Positions 6,224-14,560 of a stretch of DNA of 25,834 nt are shown here, piece by piece. Positions within the stretch are counted from its first letter, which is position 1. Each line of letters starts with the position of its first letter. Both the position numbers and the translations under genes were made by a program. Source of the DNA: an uncultured Cocleimonas sp. (GTDB taxonomy: Bacteria; Pseudomonadota; Gammaproteobacteria; Thiotrichales; Thiotrichaceae); NCBI GenBank assembly GCA_937974135.1, contig CALJIH010000222.1:1-25834 (forward strand), read 5' to 3'. The notes under the pieces were generated by a model. The model had not been told where the DNA came from. It saw only the letters and a list, made by a program, of their open reading frames with translations, and did no database searches.

Positions 6224-8665
6224 TTAAGCATCAGATTTAATCGCTTCATTTTTAGGATCGTAGTTACACATCGGAACGATCTTAGCTGGGTAGCGTTTAC
6301 CAAGAATTTCAACTTCTAATCCAGCGTTATCAGCTTTTTTATCGATCTTCTTAGTTTTGATAAAAGCAAATGCTAGACTCTTTTGGATACGGTTGCCGTA
6401 ACCACCGGAGCTACATTGACCGACGATCTCACCATTCAAATAGAGAGGCTCAAAGCCATTTTGAGCATCAATACCATCTGATTCAATTTCTATCATAACG
6501 ATATCATTCTCAAAGCCTTTTTCTTTGGCTTTAATCAGTGCATCTTTACCTTCGAAATCTTTGTCCATTTTGATGAACCAACTAAGACCAGATTCAAGTG
6601 CTGTAAACTCAGTATTCATGTCAGGGCCCCAAACAGGGTAGCCTTTTTCGAATCGCATTGAATCCATTGCACGCAGGCCGAAGTTCTTCATTCCAAATTC
6701 AGCACCTGCTTCATGGAGTGCGTTATATAATTTCATTTGGTGTTCGATTGGATGATGCAGCTCCCAGCCTAACTCACCAACGAAACTCATACGTAATGCA
6801 CGAGTCGGAACGCCAGCGATATCAATTTCTTGACCAGTAAACCACGGGAAGTCCGCATTGCTTAAGCTTGCATCAGTAATTTTACTTAACACTTTACGTG
6901 CGTTAGGACCGGTAATGAGTAATGAGCCCCAATCTTTAGTGGTGTTGATTAAGTTAACCGAACCATCGCTTGGTAGACGACTGAATAACCAGTCATCTAT
7001 AACAATCTCAAGGGCTGCTGGTGACATCATGTAGTAAGTGCCGTTTTCAAGCAAAGTGATTGAAACTTCCCACGCTACACCACCAGAAGCAGATAAAGGA
7101 TGCGCCAATACGGTTTGTCCTGCCTTAGTTGGCACATGGTTTGGCATAATGTTGCTTAAGTATTCGTAAGCGCCTTTGCCAGATACTTCGAATTTAGTAA
7201 ATGGAGAAAGGTCCAATAATCCTACATTCTCTTGTACGTTTTTACATTCTGCTGCTACTGGTTCAAACCAGTTACTGCGACCAAAGCTATAAATTTCTTT
7301 TGGCTCTGTTCCGGCAGGTGCGAACCAACTTGGGCGCTCCCAACCAAAGTAACCACCAAATACGGCGTTATCAGCTTTATGCGCATCATAAGTAGGAAGA
7401 ACTTTTCTCATACGCTTTGCTGGGCGCATTGCATATTCGTTTGCATAACCTAATTGGTACTCGTTGGCGTAAACCTCAGTACCTTTTGCAATCGTGTATT
7501 CGATATCTGCATAATCACCGAAACGACGTGGATCTAATTCGAATAGATCTAATTCAGATTCACCTTTTGCAATGATTTCAGATAAGAAATGTCCAGCACC
7601 GCCACCTTGCGCAATACCGAAGTTAAAGCCAGTGATTACAAAATAATTGCTGATTCCATGAACAGGTCCAACCAGTGGATGTCCATCAGGTGAATAAGTA
7701 ATCGGACCATTTACTACGGTTTTCATGCCGCCTTCAGCAACAATCTCAACTTGCTCCATAGCCGTAGTCATTATGTCTTCGATACGATCTAGGTCAGGTT
7801 GTAATAATTCTTGTCCAAACTCTTTAGGTACACCTTTTTCGGCCCATGGAATTCCATCTGGCTCATAGGGACCTAAGATGAAGCCTTTGCCTTCTTGGCG
7901 AAGGTAGTATGAAACATCGGGATCACGCAGCATGGGTAGCATTCCATCGCGTTCTTCCAATGCGGGTACTGCATCTGTTACTAAGAATTGGTGTTCCATG
8001 GAACACATGGGCAATTCGTGACCAACCATCTTTGCAATTTCATTTGCACGGAAACCACCCGCGTTTACGATGATGCCTGCGTCGATAACGCCTTTAGCTG
8101 TAGTTACTTCCCAACGGCCATCTTCTTTTTGTACGATTTTTTCAACTGGGTTTTGACGAACAATTGTCGCCCCAGCGTCTTTTGCGCCTTTAGCCATTGC
8201 ATTTGTCGCAGATGTTGGATCGATATGACCATCGGCAGGGTCCCATAATCCCCCTAATAATCCTGTGGTATCTAAGAAAGGATATAACTCTTCTAAACGC
8301 TCAATGCTGATCATTTCAAGATCAAGACCAGCAATTTTAGCCATAGATACAACGCGCTCAAACTCGTTCATGCGTTCTTCAGTGTGTGCCAATCGCACAG
8401 CACCAGTAGGATGATGATCAACAGGATGACCCGTCTCTTCTTCAAGTCGTGCATACAGCGCAATACTGTGTTGCTGCATTTTCATCACGTTCCAGCTATT
8501 GCTAAAGTGCGGTAGATTGCCCGCAGCATGCCATGTAGAGCCTGATGTTAAATCTAACTTTTCAGTCAACATAACATCTGTCATGCCTTGTTTGGTTAGA
8601 TGGTAAAGGGTACTAACCCCTGCGATTCCTCCACCTATGATGAGTACATCTGTTTTGTTTTTCAT
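6224..8665 (-). CDS. FAD-GcvT fusion dehydrogenase (dimethylglycine/sarcosine dehydrogenase family), paralog 1
   Basis: An 813-residue two-part enzyme. The N-terminal DAO domain has VLIIGGGIAGVSTLYHL (GxGxxG at 11-16) and GSTWHAAG with His46, matching the histidine that carries covalent FAD in mammalian dimethylglycine dehydrogenase. The C-terminal half is a GcvT-like aminomethyltransferase: VGLLDLSPFTKFEVSG, LLITGPNARKVL, FVGELGWELHHP, then SGGYGNRIQKSLAFAFI and the last barrel ending in KIVPMCNYDP. In this family the FAD half oxidises an N-methyl group and the GcvT half transfers it to tetrahydrofolate, giving 5,10-methylene-THF. Its substrate is likely dimethylglycine, sarcosine or a related N-methyl amine. 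ATG 8665 has an AGATAGGATAA site. It is divergent from a LysR regulator 152 bp away, which probably controls it. Confidence 0.9.
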   Translation of the reverse strand: MKNKTDVLIIGGGIAGVSTLYHLTKQGMTDVMLTEKLDLTSGSTWHAAGNLPHFSNSWNVMKMQQHSIALYARLEEETGHPVDHHPTGAVRLAHTEERMNEFERVVSMAKIAGLDLEMISIERLEELYPFLDTTGLLGGLWDPADGHIDPTSATNAMAKGAKDAGATIVRQNPVEKIVQKEDGRWEVTTAKGVIDAGIIVNAGGFRANEIAKMVGHELPMCSMEHQFLVTDAVPALEERDGMLPMLRDPDVSYYLRQEGKGFILGPYEPDGIPWAEKGVPKEFGQELLQPDLDRIEDIMTTAMEQVEIVAEGGMKTVVNGPITYSPDGHPLVGPVHGISNYFVITGFNFGIAQGGGAGHFLSEIIAKGESELDLFELDPRRFGDYADIEYTIAKGTEVYANEYQLGYANEYAMRPAKRMRKVLPTYDAHKADNAVFGGYFGWERPSWFAPAGTEPKEIYSFGRSNWFEPVAAECKNVQENVGLLDLSPFTKFEVSGKGAYEYLSNIMPNHVPTKAGQTVLAHPLSASGGVAWEVSITLLENGTYYMMSPAALEIVIDDWLFSRLPSDGSVNLINTTKDWGSLLITGPNARKVLSKITDASLSNADFPWFTGQEIDIAGVPTRALRMSFVGELGWELHHPIEHQMKLYNALHEAGAEFGMKNFGLRAMDSMRFEKGYPVWGPDMNTEFTALESGLSWFIKMDKDFEGKDALIKAKEKGFENDIVMIEIESDGIDAQNGFEPLYLNGEIVGQCSSGGYGNRIQKSLAFAFIKTKKIDKKADNAGLEVEILGKRYPAKIVPMCNYDPKNEAIKSDA

Positions 8666-8692
8666 TTATCCTATCTCTTTGAATTTATTAAT

Positions 8693-8720
8693 AACAGAGT
8701 AAACACAAAGGGACTCTGTT
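8693..8720. promoter_or_regulatory. Inverted repeat in the lysR / dehydrogenase divergent spacer, candidate LysR operator
   Basis: AACAGAGT (8693-8700) and ACTCTGTT (8713-8720) are perfect 8-bp arms with a 12-nt spacer, in the 152-bp region between two divergent starts. LysR regulators usually bind such dyads next to the gene they control. The site ends 28 bp before the dehydrogenase start, so it could instead be an mRNA leader hairpin. Confidence 0.55.
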
Positions 8721-8817
8721 TTTTGAACTTGCTCAATAATAGTAATATATTCGGCACGCAACAAACGATATAATTTGTTATTATTCATAAGCACAGCTAA
8801 TATTAAAAGATATCGTC

Positions 8818-9705
8818 ATGCAAAGACTTCTTACAAACTCAATTCAACTCAATTGGCTCCGTACCTTTGAAGTCGTTGGCTCTAAACTTAGCTTCACTAT
8901 CGCGGCAAATGAATTGAACATGAGTCAGTCTGCCGTTAGCCAGCAGATTCAATTGTTAGAACATCATTTAAACCAAAAATTGTTTATACGCGCCAATCGA
9001 ACCATACGGTTATCGGATGCTGGTAGAGCTTTTTTGCCCATCGTCGAAGCGACAGTCAATCAACTTAATATTGGTGCGGCACAAATATTTGCACCTCTCA
9101 ACGAAGCAAATGTGGATATTAATGTAAATACCGCTTTTGCGATTCTTTGGTTAGGACCCCGCCTGCAAAATTTTAATGCTATCTATCCACAAGTCTCTAT
9201 TCGTCAGCGCAGTAATAACTGGTCGGAAGACTTTGAAATTTCAACAGCTGAAATTGATATCAGATATGGCAAAGGATCTTGGCAAGGTTTTGAATCTCAT
9301 CAATTAGTGAAACCATCTATACGGCCTTATTGTACGCCAGCAAATGCAAAACTGATTCGTGATCACTCTGATTTAAGTTATATGCCATTACTCGATGTGG
9401 TGGGAACTCCCCAAGGATGGGATTCTTGGTTAAGTAAAATGAAACTTAATGATTTACCCATGCAGACTCGTCAGTTTATGGATAGTCATGCAACTTCAGC
9501 AAGTATCGCAGCAAGCGGTACTGGTATTTGTTTAATGTACGATGAATTGATGCATGAAGGTGCATTCTCTCAGCAATTGGTAGCGCCTTTTGTTGAAAGT
9601 ATCGATACCGAGAGCACATACTATTTATGCTATCGTTCTGATAAAGCATTATCGGAAGCGTCGGTCTTATTCAAAGACTGGTTATTGAGTGGCGTTGAAG
9701 AGTAA
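8818..9705 (+). CDS. LysR-family transcriptional regulator, GcvA-like
   Basis: 295 residues. The winged helix-turn-helix occupies about 11-70: LNWLRTFEVVGSKLSFTIAANELNMSQSAVSQQIQLLEHHLNQKLFIRANRTIRLSDAGRAF. The rest is the ligand-binding domain, with INVNTAFAILWLGPRLQNFNAIYPQVSIRQR and EIDIRYGKGSWQGFESHQLVKPSIRPYCTPAN. This pattern (ALPSFAxxWLxPRL-like, then DIRYG.G.W) is typical of the GcvA branch, whose members often control glycine, one-carbon or amino-acid genes. It is divergent from the FAD-GcvT dehydrogenase and shares a spacer with a clear dyad, so that enzyme is the probable target. The inducer may be the substrate or glycine, but this is not visible. The ribosome site before ATG 8818 is weak. 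Confidence 0.9.
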   Translation: MQRLLTNSIQLNWLRTFEVVGSKLSFTIAANELNMSQSAVSQQIQLLEHHLNQKLFIRANRTIRLSDAGRAFLPIVEATVNQLNIGAAQIFAPLNEANVDINVNTAFAILWLGPRLQNFNAIYPQVSIRQRSNNWSEDFEISTAEIDIRYGKGSWQGFESHQLVKPSIRPYCTPANAKLIRDHSDLSYMPLLDVVGTPQGWDSWLSKMKLNDLPMQTRQFMDSHATSASIAASGTGICLMYDELMHEGAFSQQLVAPFVESIDTESTYYLCYRSDKALSEASVLFKDWLLSGVEE

Positions 9706-9744
9706 TTCTACGAATGAATCTTAGTGCTATTCTGCAATTATTTT

Positions 9745-9769
9745 ACTGATAGCAGTATTTGCTATCAGT
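9745..9769 (+). terminator. Hairpin after the LysR gene, likely terminator
   Basis: ACTGATAGCA (9745-9754) pairs perfectly with TGCTATCAGT (9760-9769) around GTATT, 40 bp after the stop codon. Only a short T-run follows, so termination may be weak. A second small dyad, TTTAAG/CTTAAA, lies at 9783-9799. Confidence 0.65.
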
Positions 9770-9805
9770 TATTTGGAATTGTTTTAAGTATGGCTTAAAG
9801 CATCC

Positions 9806-9827
9806 AAAAAGTAGGGGGGTGTCATTT
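9806..9827 (+). repeat. Intergenic G6 element, copy 4
   Basis: AAAAAGTAGGGGGGTGTC with ATTT tail, between the convergent lysR and TonB-receptor genes. An upstream A-tract (CTTAAAGCATCC) sits one helix turn away. Confidence 0.9.
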
Positions 9828-9928
9828 GGACAAGCGCAATACAAGCCTTCGACATACTTGGAGTAGGCTAAGAAAAAGAGCTCAGCATTAATGCTTAACA
9901 AAACTACCTTTTTACAATTTCAGGCACA

Positions 9929-9955
9929 AAAAAGGCGGTTAAAAACAGCCTTTTT
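9929..9955. terminator. Terminator of the TonB-receptor gene
   Basis: AAAAAGGC (9929-9936) with GCCTTTTT (9948-9955). Inside, after one mismatch, GTT pairs with AAC around AAA. It lies 18 bp beyond the receptor stop on the minus strand and works in either direction. Confidence 0.8.
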
Positions 9956-9972
9956 ATTGATGTATCTCAAGA

Positions 9973-12048
9973 TTAAAAATCAACCTTAACATTTATCCCA
10001 AATACACGTGGCTCACCTTTTTGCGTATAACGTTCGGTTATATAACCATTGCCTGGATTGTTACCAAAACTACCGAAGCCTCTTACGTCGTAATCTTCAT
10101 CAAATAAGTTTCTACCCCAAAGTGTTGTAGTAACATTTTTGCGTTTGTAACTTAAATTTGCATTTACAACTTCGTAAGATTCAGCCTTTTCATTATGGCG
10201 ATCAGAGAAGAAGAAACTGTCTTTTCCCTGTATTGCTATTCCCGCAGTTAAACGTGGTGTGATTTTATAATCTGCGCCAAGTGAGAACTGGTAACTTGGT
10301 GCATGCGCTTGATCACGACCATCTAAACGATTATCAAACCTTGCCTCTAATAAACCTAATGAAGAGTTCAGTTGTAATTTATCGTTTACTTGCCAATTTA
10401 ATTCAGCTTCTAAACCATAGTTTATGCCTTTACCTTCATTGCTGATAAAACCAACGAAACTTGTGCTGCCGTCTTCACGCGGGATAACCTTAGAATCACT
10501 AATTTGTTGATCTTCACGTCTGGCATAAAAAGCGGAAACTCTGGTATTTAATTTTCCATCCATTAATAATGAGTTCACACCTACCTCAAAATTCCATAGG
10601 TATTCTGTATCAAAGCCGACTTCATCATCTGTTAATTCGCCCGCAGCATTTACACCACCAGCTTTATAGCCGCGTGATAACGTTGCATGCGTTAGATGGT
10701 TGTCTCTAAGTTTGTACTCAATACCTAACTTTCCACCATATAAGGTCTCATCCACTGAAATATTGCTGTTGTTTGAATCGGTGTAATCTGCGTCCCATTG
10801 TTCAACGCGTGCACCTGTGATGAGCTTAGTTTTGTCATTTATCTGAGTATCTAATTGACCATATAGCGCGATAGTTTTGGTGTCGAAAGTACTTTCAAAA
10901 TCGTTATCTAAAAACGTGTATCTACGGGTGAGGTCTTCACTTTTATCGGAATAGTAGAGCCCCGTAACCCAATCTGTTTTTCCGCCAAAGATTTTCCCAT
11001 CTTCGCCAGAAAGAAAGCGTGTTTCAAAGCTCGTATTTTTACGGTTACGTAGGTATTGATCGAACGATTTATAAGGGAAAAGATCTTCACTGAATTCGCC
11101 TTCAAACGACCAATCTTCATCAAAGCTATATTCCAAGTCAGAATCTGAAAAACTAACGCTGGATTCTACATTAACTTTATCACTCGCTCGCCAAGTTGAA
11201 CTTAATGAGAGTGCATTCGTTTTTTGTGCATCTTTACCTGGTTCGTCACTTTGAGTGGTGCGATCGCTATCAAAGTTAAATGCATCATATCCATTATCAA
11301 TATCTAGATGTAAGTAACGTAAATTTACCGTCAGATCATCGTTGGCAAACCATTTCAAATGACCGCGCGCGGTTAGTTCATCAATATTATTAGTATCGTC
11401 ACGATTTAAAAACGTATTGCTAATATAGCCATCTGCTCTATTACTATGTAATGAAAATCTACCCAGTAATTTATTTTTAATTAATGGGCCTCCAGCTGCA
11501 ACCCCCAAACTTTTTTGACCGAAATTTCCTAAGCCTACTTCTACTTTACCTTTGGCTCTATTCGTAGGTTCAGTGGATTTGATATTAATAATTCCTGCTA
11601 ATGCATTAGCGCCGTATCTTGTACCTTGAGGGCCACGCACGACTTCAACTTGCTCAACATCAAACAGCGTTGCACCACCGCCACTGCGACTCAGATCAAT
11701 ACCATCAACAAATAAACCTACTGAAGGGTTAATAGGTGTTTCAAACTGACTGCGTTCACCAATACCACGAATTTGAAAGTATCGATTTCTTGATGAGCCA
11801 CCTGCAGTGTTTACATTTGGTGTGGAATTGAGCAATGTTTCTACGTGATCAGCACCAACTTTCTCAACCTCTTCATCTGTTATTACCGACACACTTGCGG
11901 TACTGTTTTCAATTGAAGTGGGACGAAAATCAGCGGTGATGTTAATCGTATCTAATTGCTCTGCTTGCAGAGAATTTGTGCCCACTACTGCAAATAAAAT
12001 ACTAATAGGTGCAAAATTATTAATAGAAAAAAGCTTGGAAGATTTCAT
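9973..12048 (-). CDS. TonB-dependent outer-membrane receptor, probably for thiamine or a thiamine precursor
   Basis: 691 residues. Residues 1-29 form a signal peptide (KSSKLFSINNFAPISILFAV, ending near LQA-EQ). A TonB box-like stretch (LDTINITADF) and plug domain follow: SVITDEEVEKVGADHVETLL, then FQIRGIGERSQFE, VGLFVDGIDLSR, LFDVEQVEVVRGPQGTRYGANALAGIINI. The remaining residues form the 22-strand barrel, ending in the aromatic terminus FGINVKVDF. Such receptors use proton-motive energy through TonB-ExbBD to import scarce ligands. The sequence itself does not name the ligand. The TPP riboswitch immediately upstream does: this gene is switched off when thiamine pyrophosphate is plentiful, which points to uptake of thiamine or its pyrimidine/thiazole parts. 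An AAGGAT site precedes the ATG. No inner-membrane thiamine transporter is nearby. Confidence 0.9.
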   Translation of the reverse strand: MKSSKLFSINNFAPISILFAVVGTNSLQAEQLDTINITADFRPTSIENSTASVSVITDEEVEKVGADHVETLLNSTPNVNTAGGSSRNRYFQIRGIGERSQFETPINPSVGLFVDGIDLSRSGGGATLFDVEQVEVVRGPQGTRYGANALAGIINIKSTEPTNRAKGKVEVGLGNFGQKSLGVAAGGPLIKNKLLGRFSLHSNRADGYISNTFLNRDDTNNIDELTARGHLKWFANDDLTVNLRYLHLDIDNGYDAFNFDSDRTTQSDEPGKDAQKTNALSLSSTWRASDKVNVESSVSFSDSDLEYSFDEDWSFEGEFSEDLFPYKSFDQYLRNRKNTSFETRFLSGEDGKIFGGKTDWVTGLYYSDKSEDLTRRYTFLDNDFESTFDTKTIALYGQLDTQINDKTKLITGARVEQWDADYTDSNNSNISVDETLYGGKLGIEYKLRDNHLTHATLSRGYKAGGVNAAGELTDDEVGFDTEYLWNFEVGVNSLLMDGKLNTRVSAFYARREDQQISDSKVIPREDGSTSFVGFISNEGKGINYGLEAELNWQVNDKLQLNSSLGLLEARFDNRLDGRDQAHAPSYQFSLGADYKITPRLTAGIAIQGKDSFFFSDRHNEKAESYEVVNANLSYKRKNVTTTLWGRNLFDEDYDVRGFGSFGNNPGNGYITERYTQKGEPRVFGINVKVDF

Positions 12049-12090
12049 GATGTATCCTTAAAAAATAAACAGGATAAGAACATCTAAGAG

Positions 12091-12105
12091 TCCACTAAAC
12101 GTGGA
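12091..12105 (-). promoter_or_regulatory. Small hairpin between riboswitch and receptor start
   Basis: TCCAC (12091-12095) and GTGGA (12101-12105) can pair around a 5-nt loop, in the leader between the TPP aptamer and the receptor start. There is no T-run after it, so the riboswitch more likely controls translation than termination. This role is inference. Confidence 0.35.
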
Positions 12106-12121
12106 AAGCTGAAAAGAATGT

Positions 12122-12222
12122 TACCTATCCCTACGCTGGTATTAACCAGATCAGGTTCTAAGGGTTTTCTTCAGAAACGAAAATTGCTTCTTAGGAATCT
12201 CAGGCTACAAGCCACCCCTTGG
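12122..12222 (-). ncRNA. TPP riboswitch (THI element)
   Basis: Read on the minus strand, the leader shows the conserved THI-box parts in order: AAGGGGTG, then GCCTGAGA after a short stem (GGCTTGTAGCC), a variable stem region, ACCCTTAGAACCTGATCTGG, and TTAATACCAGCGTAGGGA. These blocks match the TPP aptamer nearly base for base, including the CTGAGA and the CTGG/CCAG helix. It lies about 75 bp before the ATG of the TonB-dependent receptor. Binding of thiamine pyrophosphate would repress that gene. Confidence 0.97.
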
Positions 12223-12234
12223 TGTTATGCGGAT

Positions 12235-12262
12235 TGTATAGCAAAGTCATTTTGAATGTAAA
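12235..12262 (-). promoter_or_regulatory. Promoter upstream of the TPP riboswitch
   Basis: On the minus strand TTTACA (12257-12262) and TATACA (12235-12240) are separated by 16 bp. They resemble sigma-70 -35 and -10 boxes and would start transcription a few bases before the riboswitch. Confidence 0.6.
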
Positions 12263-12376
12263 TAGCTTTGGCGATTATGGGGTTAATTAGAGAAGGACAA
12301 AATCGCGTTAAAGAAGGTGAGAGCTATTTCCGTAAGAAAATGTCGGGGAAGGTCGAAACAACGAACACAAAAGGAT

Positions 12377-12398
12377 AAAAAGTAGGGGGGTGTCTTTT
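12377..12398 (+). repeat. Intergenic G6 element, copy 5
   Basis: AAAAAGTAGGGGGGTGTC with a T-run tail, between the DUF3501 terminator and the receptor promoter. Confidence 0.9.
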
Positions 12399-12402
12399 AA
12401 AC

Positions 12403-12430
12403 GAAAAAAAGGCTGTTCTAAAAACAGCCT
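12403..12430 (-). terminator. Rho-independent terminator of the rubrerythrin/Fe-S/DUF3501 group
   Basis: AGGCTGTT (12410-12417) and AACAGCCT (12423-12430) pair perfectly around a 5-nt loop. On the minus strand the stem is followed by seven T. It lies about 30 bp after the DUF3501 stop. Confidence 0.9.
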
Positions 12431-12458
12431 GATTAACAGTTATTGTTGATTCACTTCA

Positions 12459-13046
12459 TTAACTGAGATCATTCACAAACGCTTCACGGTAATTATCGGG
12501 TACTGGGTTAACCCAATGCGTATAGTTTTCATGATCAATTCCTACGCTCACGTCAGCACCGCTTTTTACTGCGCTGATCATGTCTTTATCTAGCTCAAAA
12601 CGCATGAAATGCACGGCTGAGGTTTTATCTTCAGTTTCACGGTCTAAATCTTCATTGCTAATGGCGAAAACTTTGTCGAATCCTGCCACTTGTACCCAGG
12701 TTTTTTTATCGATACCGATGAGTTTTTGCAATGCCGCTACCCTTTCAGCGACATCAACATATTCGATCATCATGGTTGCTTTAAAGTTTGTGCCAGTTGG
12801 CATCATGGCATTGTAGGTGTCGAGTTCATCCATAATGCCTTCGCTATCAAATACTTTTTCGGCGCGCAGAATTTCTTGTATCTGGTATTTTAAAGTAATT
12901 GCATCCTCAAAATACAAGGTCACATTTGGGCCAACCGATAGATTTCGACTCTTTTTATGCGCCATGGTGGTTGAACGAATTTCTGGGCGTTGGTTGTGAT
13001 ATTCCTCTAATGACAATAAGTCATCACGGGTTAACATTTTTGACAT
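12459..13046 (-). CDS. DUF3501 family protein
   Basis: 195 residues, soluble. It begins MSKMLTRDDLLSLEEYHNQRPEIRSTTMAHKKSRNLSVGPNVTLYFEDAITLKYQIQEILRAEK, then has GTNFKATMMIEYVDVAERVAALQKLIGID and ends with an immunoglobulin-like stretch (VHFMRFELD, VSVGIDHENYTHWVNPVP). This matches DUF3501, whose function is not known. The family is repeatedly found with a rubrerythrin and a CCG-domain Fe-S oxidoreductase, exactly as here, so a role in oxidative or iron-linked redox chemistry is likely but unproven. ATG 13046 has a GGAGTAAGAAA site; a second ATG three codons later is the less likely start. It is the last gene of the set, 57 bp after the Fe-S gene. Confidence 0.85.
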   Translation of the reverse strand: MSKMLTRDDLLSLEEYHNQRPEIRSTTMAHKKSRNLSVGPNVTLYFEDAITLKYQIQEILRAEKVFDSEGIMDELDTYNAMMPTGTNFKATMMIEYVDVAERVAALQKLIGIDKKTWVQVAGFDKVFAISNEDLDRETEDKTSAVHFMRFELDKDMISAVKSGADVSVGIDHENYTHWVNPVPDNYREAFVNDLS

Positions 13047-13103
13047 TTTCTTACTCCATCATCGTTTTCATAAACGATATTTAGATTCAATTTTCTATGT
13101 TGG

Positions 13104-14447
13104 TTATAGGCCGTAAGCCATGCGCAGCAGGGTTAATGGATGATGCGGTGTCGAATCATCTTTCATACCATTGGCAATTTGATGACCTGCCATTGGACAA
13201 TCGCTACTGTAGTAATTTGATTCTGACTTTTGTACTTTAGTAATGACAGGACGACAGATTTTCATGGATTTCTCATGGAACTCTTCCTTGACCGCATAAG
13301 TGCCATCATGACCGGAGCAACGTTCGATAATTTCAATGCTTGTATCTTCCACGAGCTGTAATAATTCGCGTGTTTTATAACCCATGTTTTGTACGCGTAA
13401 ATGGCACGCAGCGTGATAAGCAATCTTACCCAGTGACTGTTTGAATTCTAAATTCAGCAGTGATTCTTTGTGGCGTAACATGAGGTATTCGAAAGGATCA
13501 AAAATATGTTCTTTAACTTTTTGCACATCTGCATCATCAGGAAACATCAGTGGTAATTCTTGTTTAAACATTAAGATACATGATGGAATGGGTGCAACGA
13601 TATCCCAGCCTGCATCAATCTTCTTAATCATTTCAGGGATATTCACGTTCTTCGCTTTTTCGACGGCTTTTAAATCACCCAATTCCAATTTAGGCATACC
13701 GCAACAGGTTTCTTTATCCACTAAAGTGACAGGAATCTTGTTGTGATCTAGCACAGCATGAAGATCGGTGAGTAAATGTGGTTCGTTACGGTTTCCATAA
13801 CAAGTGGCGAAGATTGCTACTTTGCCCGTTGTTCTGCCCGCTGCAGTTGCTTCGCTATATTTTTGGTTGTTTTCGGTAATTGCTGGCGCAATACTTTTGC
13901 GTCCTGTTTTACTGTGATACTTCGGTAAGGTGGCATCGGGATGAACACCTAGAATTTTCTGTAAGGCTTTTCGTCCTAGTGCGTTTTCATTGGTTGCATT
14001 GACTATGGTAGAAACCACGGGAATACCTGCTAGGCTTCCTACGGTATCAGTTGCAGATAAGATTTTATCACGGGTTTTTACATCACCGTTTTTGTGTTTA
14101 ATCGCTTTGGCGCGAAGCATTGTATGCGGGAAATCTAAGTTCCATTCGTGTGGAGGTGTATAAGGACATTTCGTCATGTAGCACAAATCACACAGATAGC
14201 ACTGGTCAACGACTTTTACATAGTCTTTTTTATCGACACCATCTAATTCAAACGTTGGTGATTCGTCGACAAGATCAAATAAGGTCGGGAAAGCATCACA
14301 TAAACTCACACAACGACGACAGCCATGACAAATATCAAAGATGCGTTCTAGCTCTTCATTGAGTTTTTCTTCGTTATAGAAATCTGGATTTTTCCAGTCT
14401 AATGCATGACGCGTGGGTGCTTCTAAATTGCCTTCGCGAGTTGCCAT
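13104..14447 (-). CDS. Fe-S oxidoreductase with two [4Fe-4S] sites and CCG domains (GlpC/HdrD-like)
   Basis: About 447 residues from ATG 14447. Two cluster motifs lie at the N-terminus: C40HGCRRCVSLC50 and C83YLCDLCYMTKC94. Two cysteine-rich CCG regions follow: ATCYGNRNEP...ETCCGMPKLELGD and AYHAACHLRVQNMGYKTRELL...ERCSGHDGTY...SSDCPMAGHQIANG. This architecture is shared with GlpC, glycolate oxidase GlcF and heterodisulfide reductase subunit D, which pass electrons from a partner to quinone or a disulfide. There is no dedicated dehydrogenase nearby; the partner is more likely the rubrerythrin. An upstream in-frame GTG (14507) was rejected because the extension has no motif and begins inside a G6 element. 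No transmembrane helix is evident. Confidence 0.88.
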   Translation of the reverse strand: MATREGNLEAPTRHALDWKNPDFYNEEKLNEELERIFDICHGCRRCVSLCDAFPTLFDLVDESPTFELDGVDKKDYVKVVDQCYLCDLCYMTKCPYTPPHEWNLDFPHTMLRAKAIKHKNGDVKTRDKILSATDTVGSLAGIPVVSTIVNATNENALGRKALQKILGVHPDATLPKYHSKTGRKSIAPAITENNQKYSEATAAGRTTGKVAIFATCYGNRNEPHLLTDLHAVLDHNKIPVTLVDKETCCGMPKLELGDLKAVEKAKNVNIPEMIKKIDAGWDIVAPIPSCILMFKQELPLMFPDDADVQKVKEHIFDPFEYLMLRHKESLLNLEFKQSLGKIAYHAACHLRVQNMGYKTRELLQLVEDTSIEIIERCSGHDGTYAVKEEFHEKSMKICRPVITKVQKSESNYYSSDCPMAGHQIANGMKDDSTPHHPLTLLRMAYGL

Positions 14448-14501
14448 AGTAATTGACCTATATTGAGTTTTTCTTGTTAAAGTTTTTAATCGAGTTTTGA
14501 A

Positions 14502-14519
14502 GTACACCCCCCTACTTTT
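14502..14519 (-). repeat. Intergenic G6 element, copy 6 (inverted partner of copy 7)
   Basis: AAAAGTAGGGGGGTGT on the minus strand; the tail is altered to AC. With copy 7 it forms a perfect 16-bp inverted pair. Confidence 0.9.
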
Positions 14520-14560
14520 GGGGGTTTTCTAGGTAAAACAGTTAAAAAGTAGGGGGGTGT
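14504..14560. repeat. 16-bp perfect hairpin made of two G6 elements
   Basis: ACACCCCCCTACTTTT (14504-14519) is the exact reverse complement of 14545-14560, with a 25-nt loop. The loop holds its own small stem, GTTTT (14524-14528) with AAAAC (14535-14539). It lies between the rubrerythrin and Fe-S genes. In RNA it would be a very stable hairpin, which could partly terminate transcription or protect the rubrerythrin mRNA. Confidence 0.85.

Larger units (their letters stand above)
12049..12458. other. Gene-free spacer, 410 bp, regulatory
   Basis: It contains, from right to left on the minus strand: the terminator of the DUF3501 gene, G6 element copy 5, the promoter, the TPP riboswitch and the receptor's ribosome site. 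The stretch 12263-12376 shows no recognisable gene or structure. Confidence 0.7.

Noticed and set aside
7201..8248. Plus-strand open frames inside the FAD-GcvT gene
   Set aside because: Short, cysteine- and phenylalanine-rich translations typical of antisense frames; the minus-strand protein is intact.
8666..8817. Glycine riboswitch before the FAD-GcvT dehydrogenase
   Set aside because: One-carbon genes often carry one, but the 152-bp spacer lacks the tandem aptamer motifs and is too short.
14448..14507. Longer N-terminus of the Fe-S oxidoreductase from GTG 14507
   Set aside because: The extra 20 residues show no domain, the start lies inside repeat copy 6, and ATG 14447 begins directly with the conserved protein.
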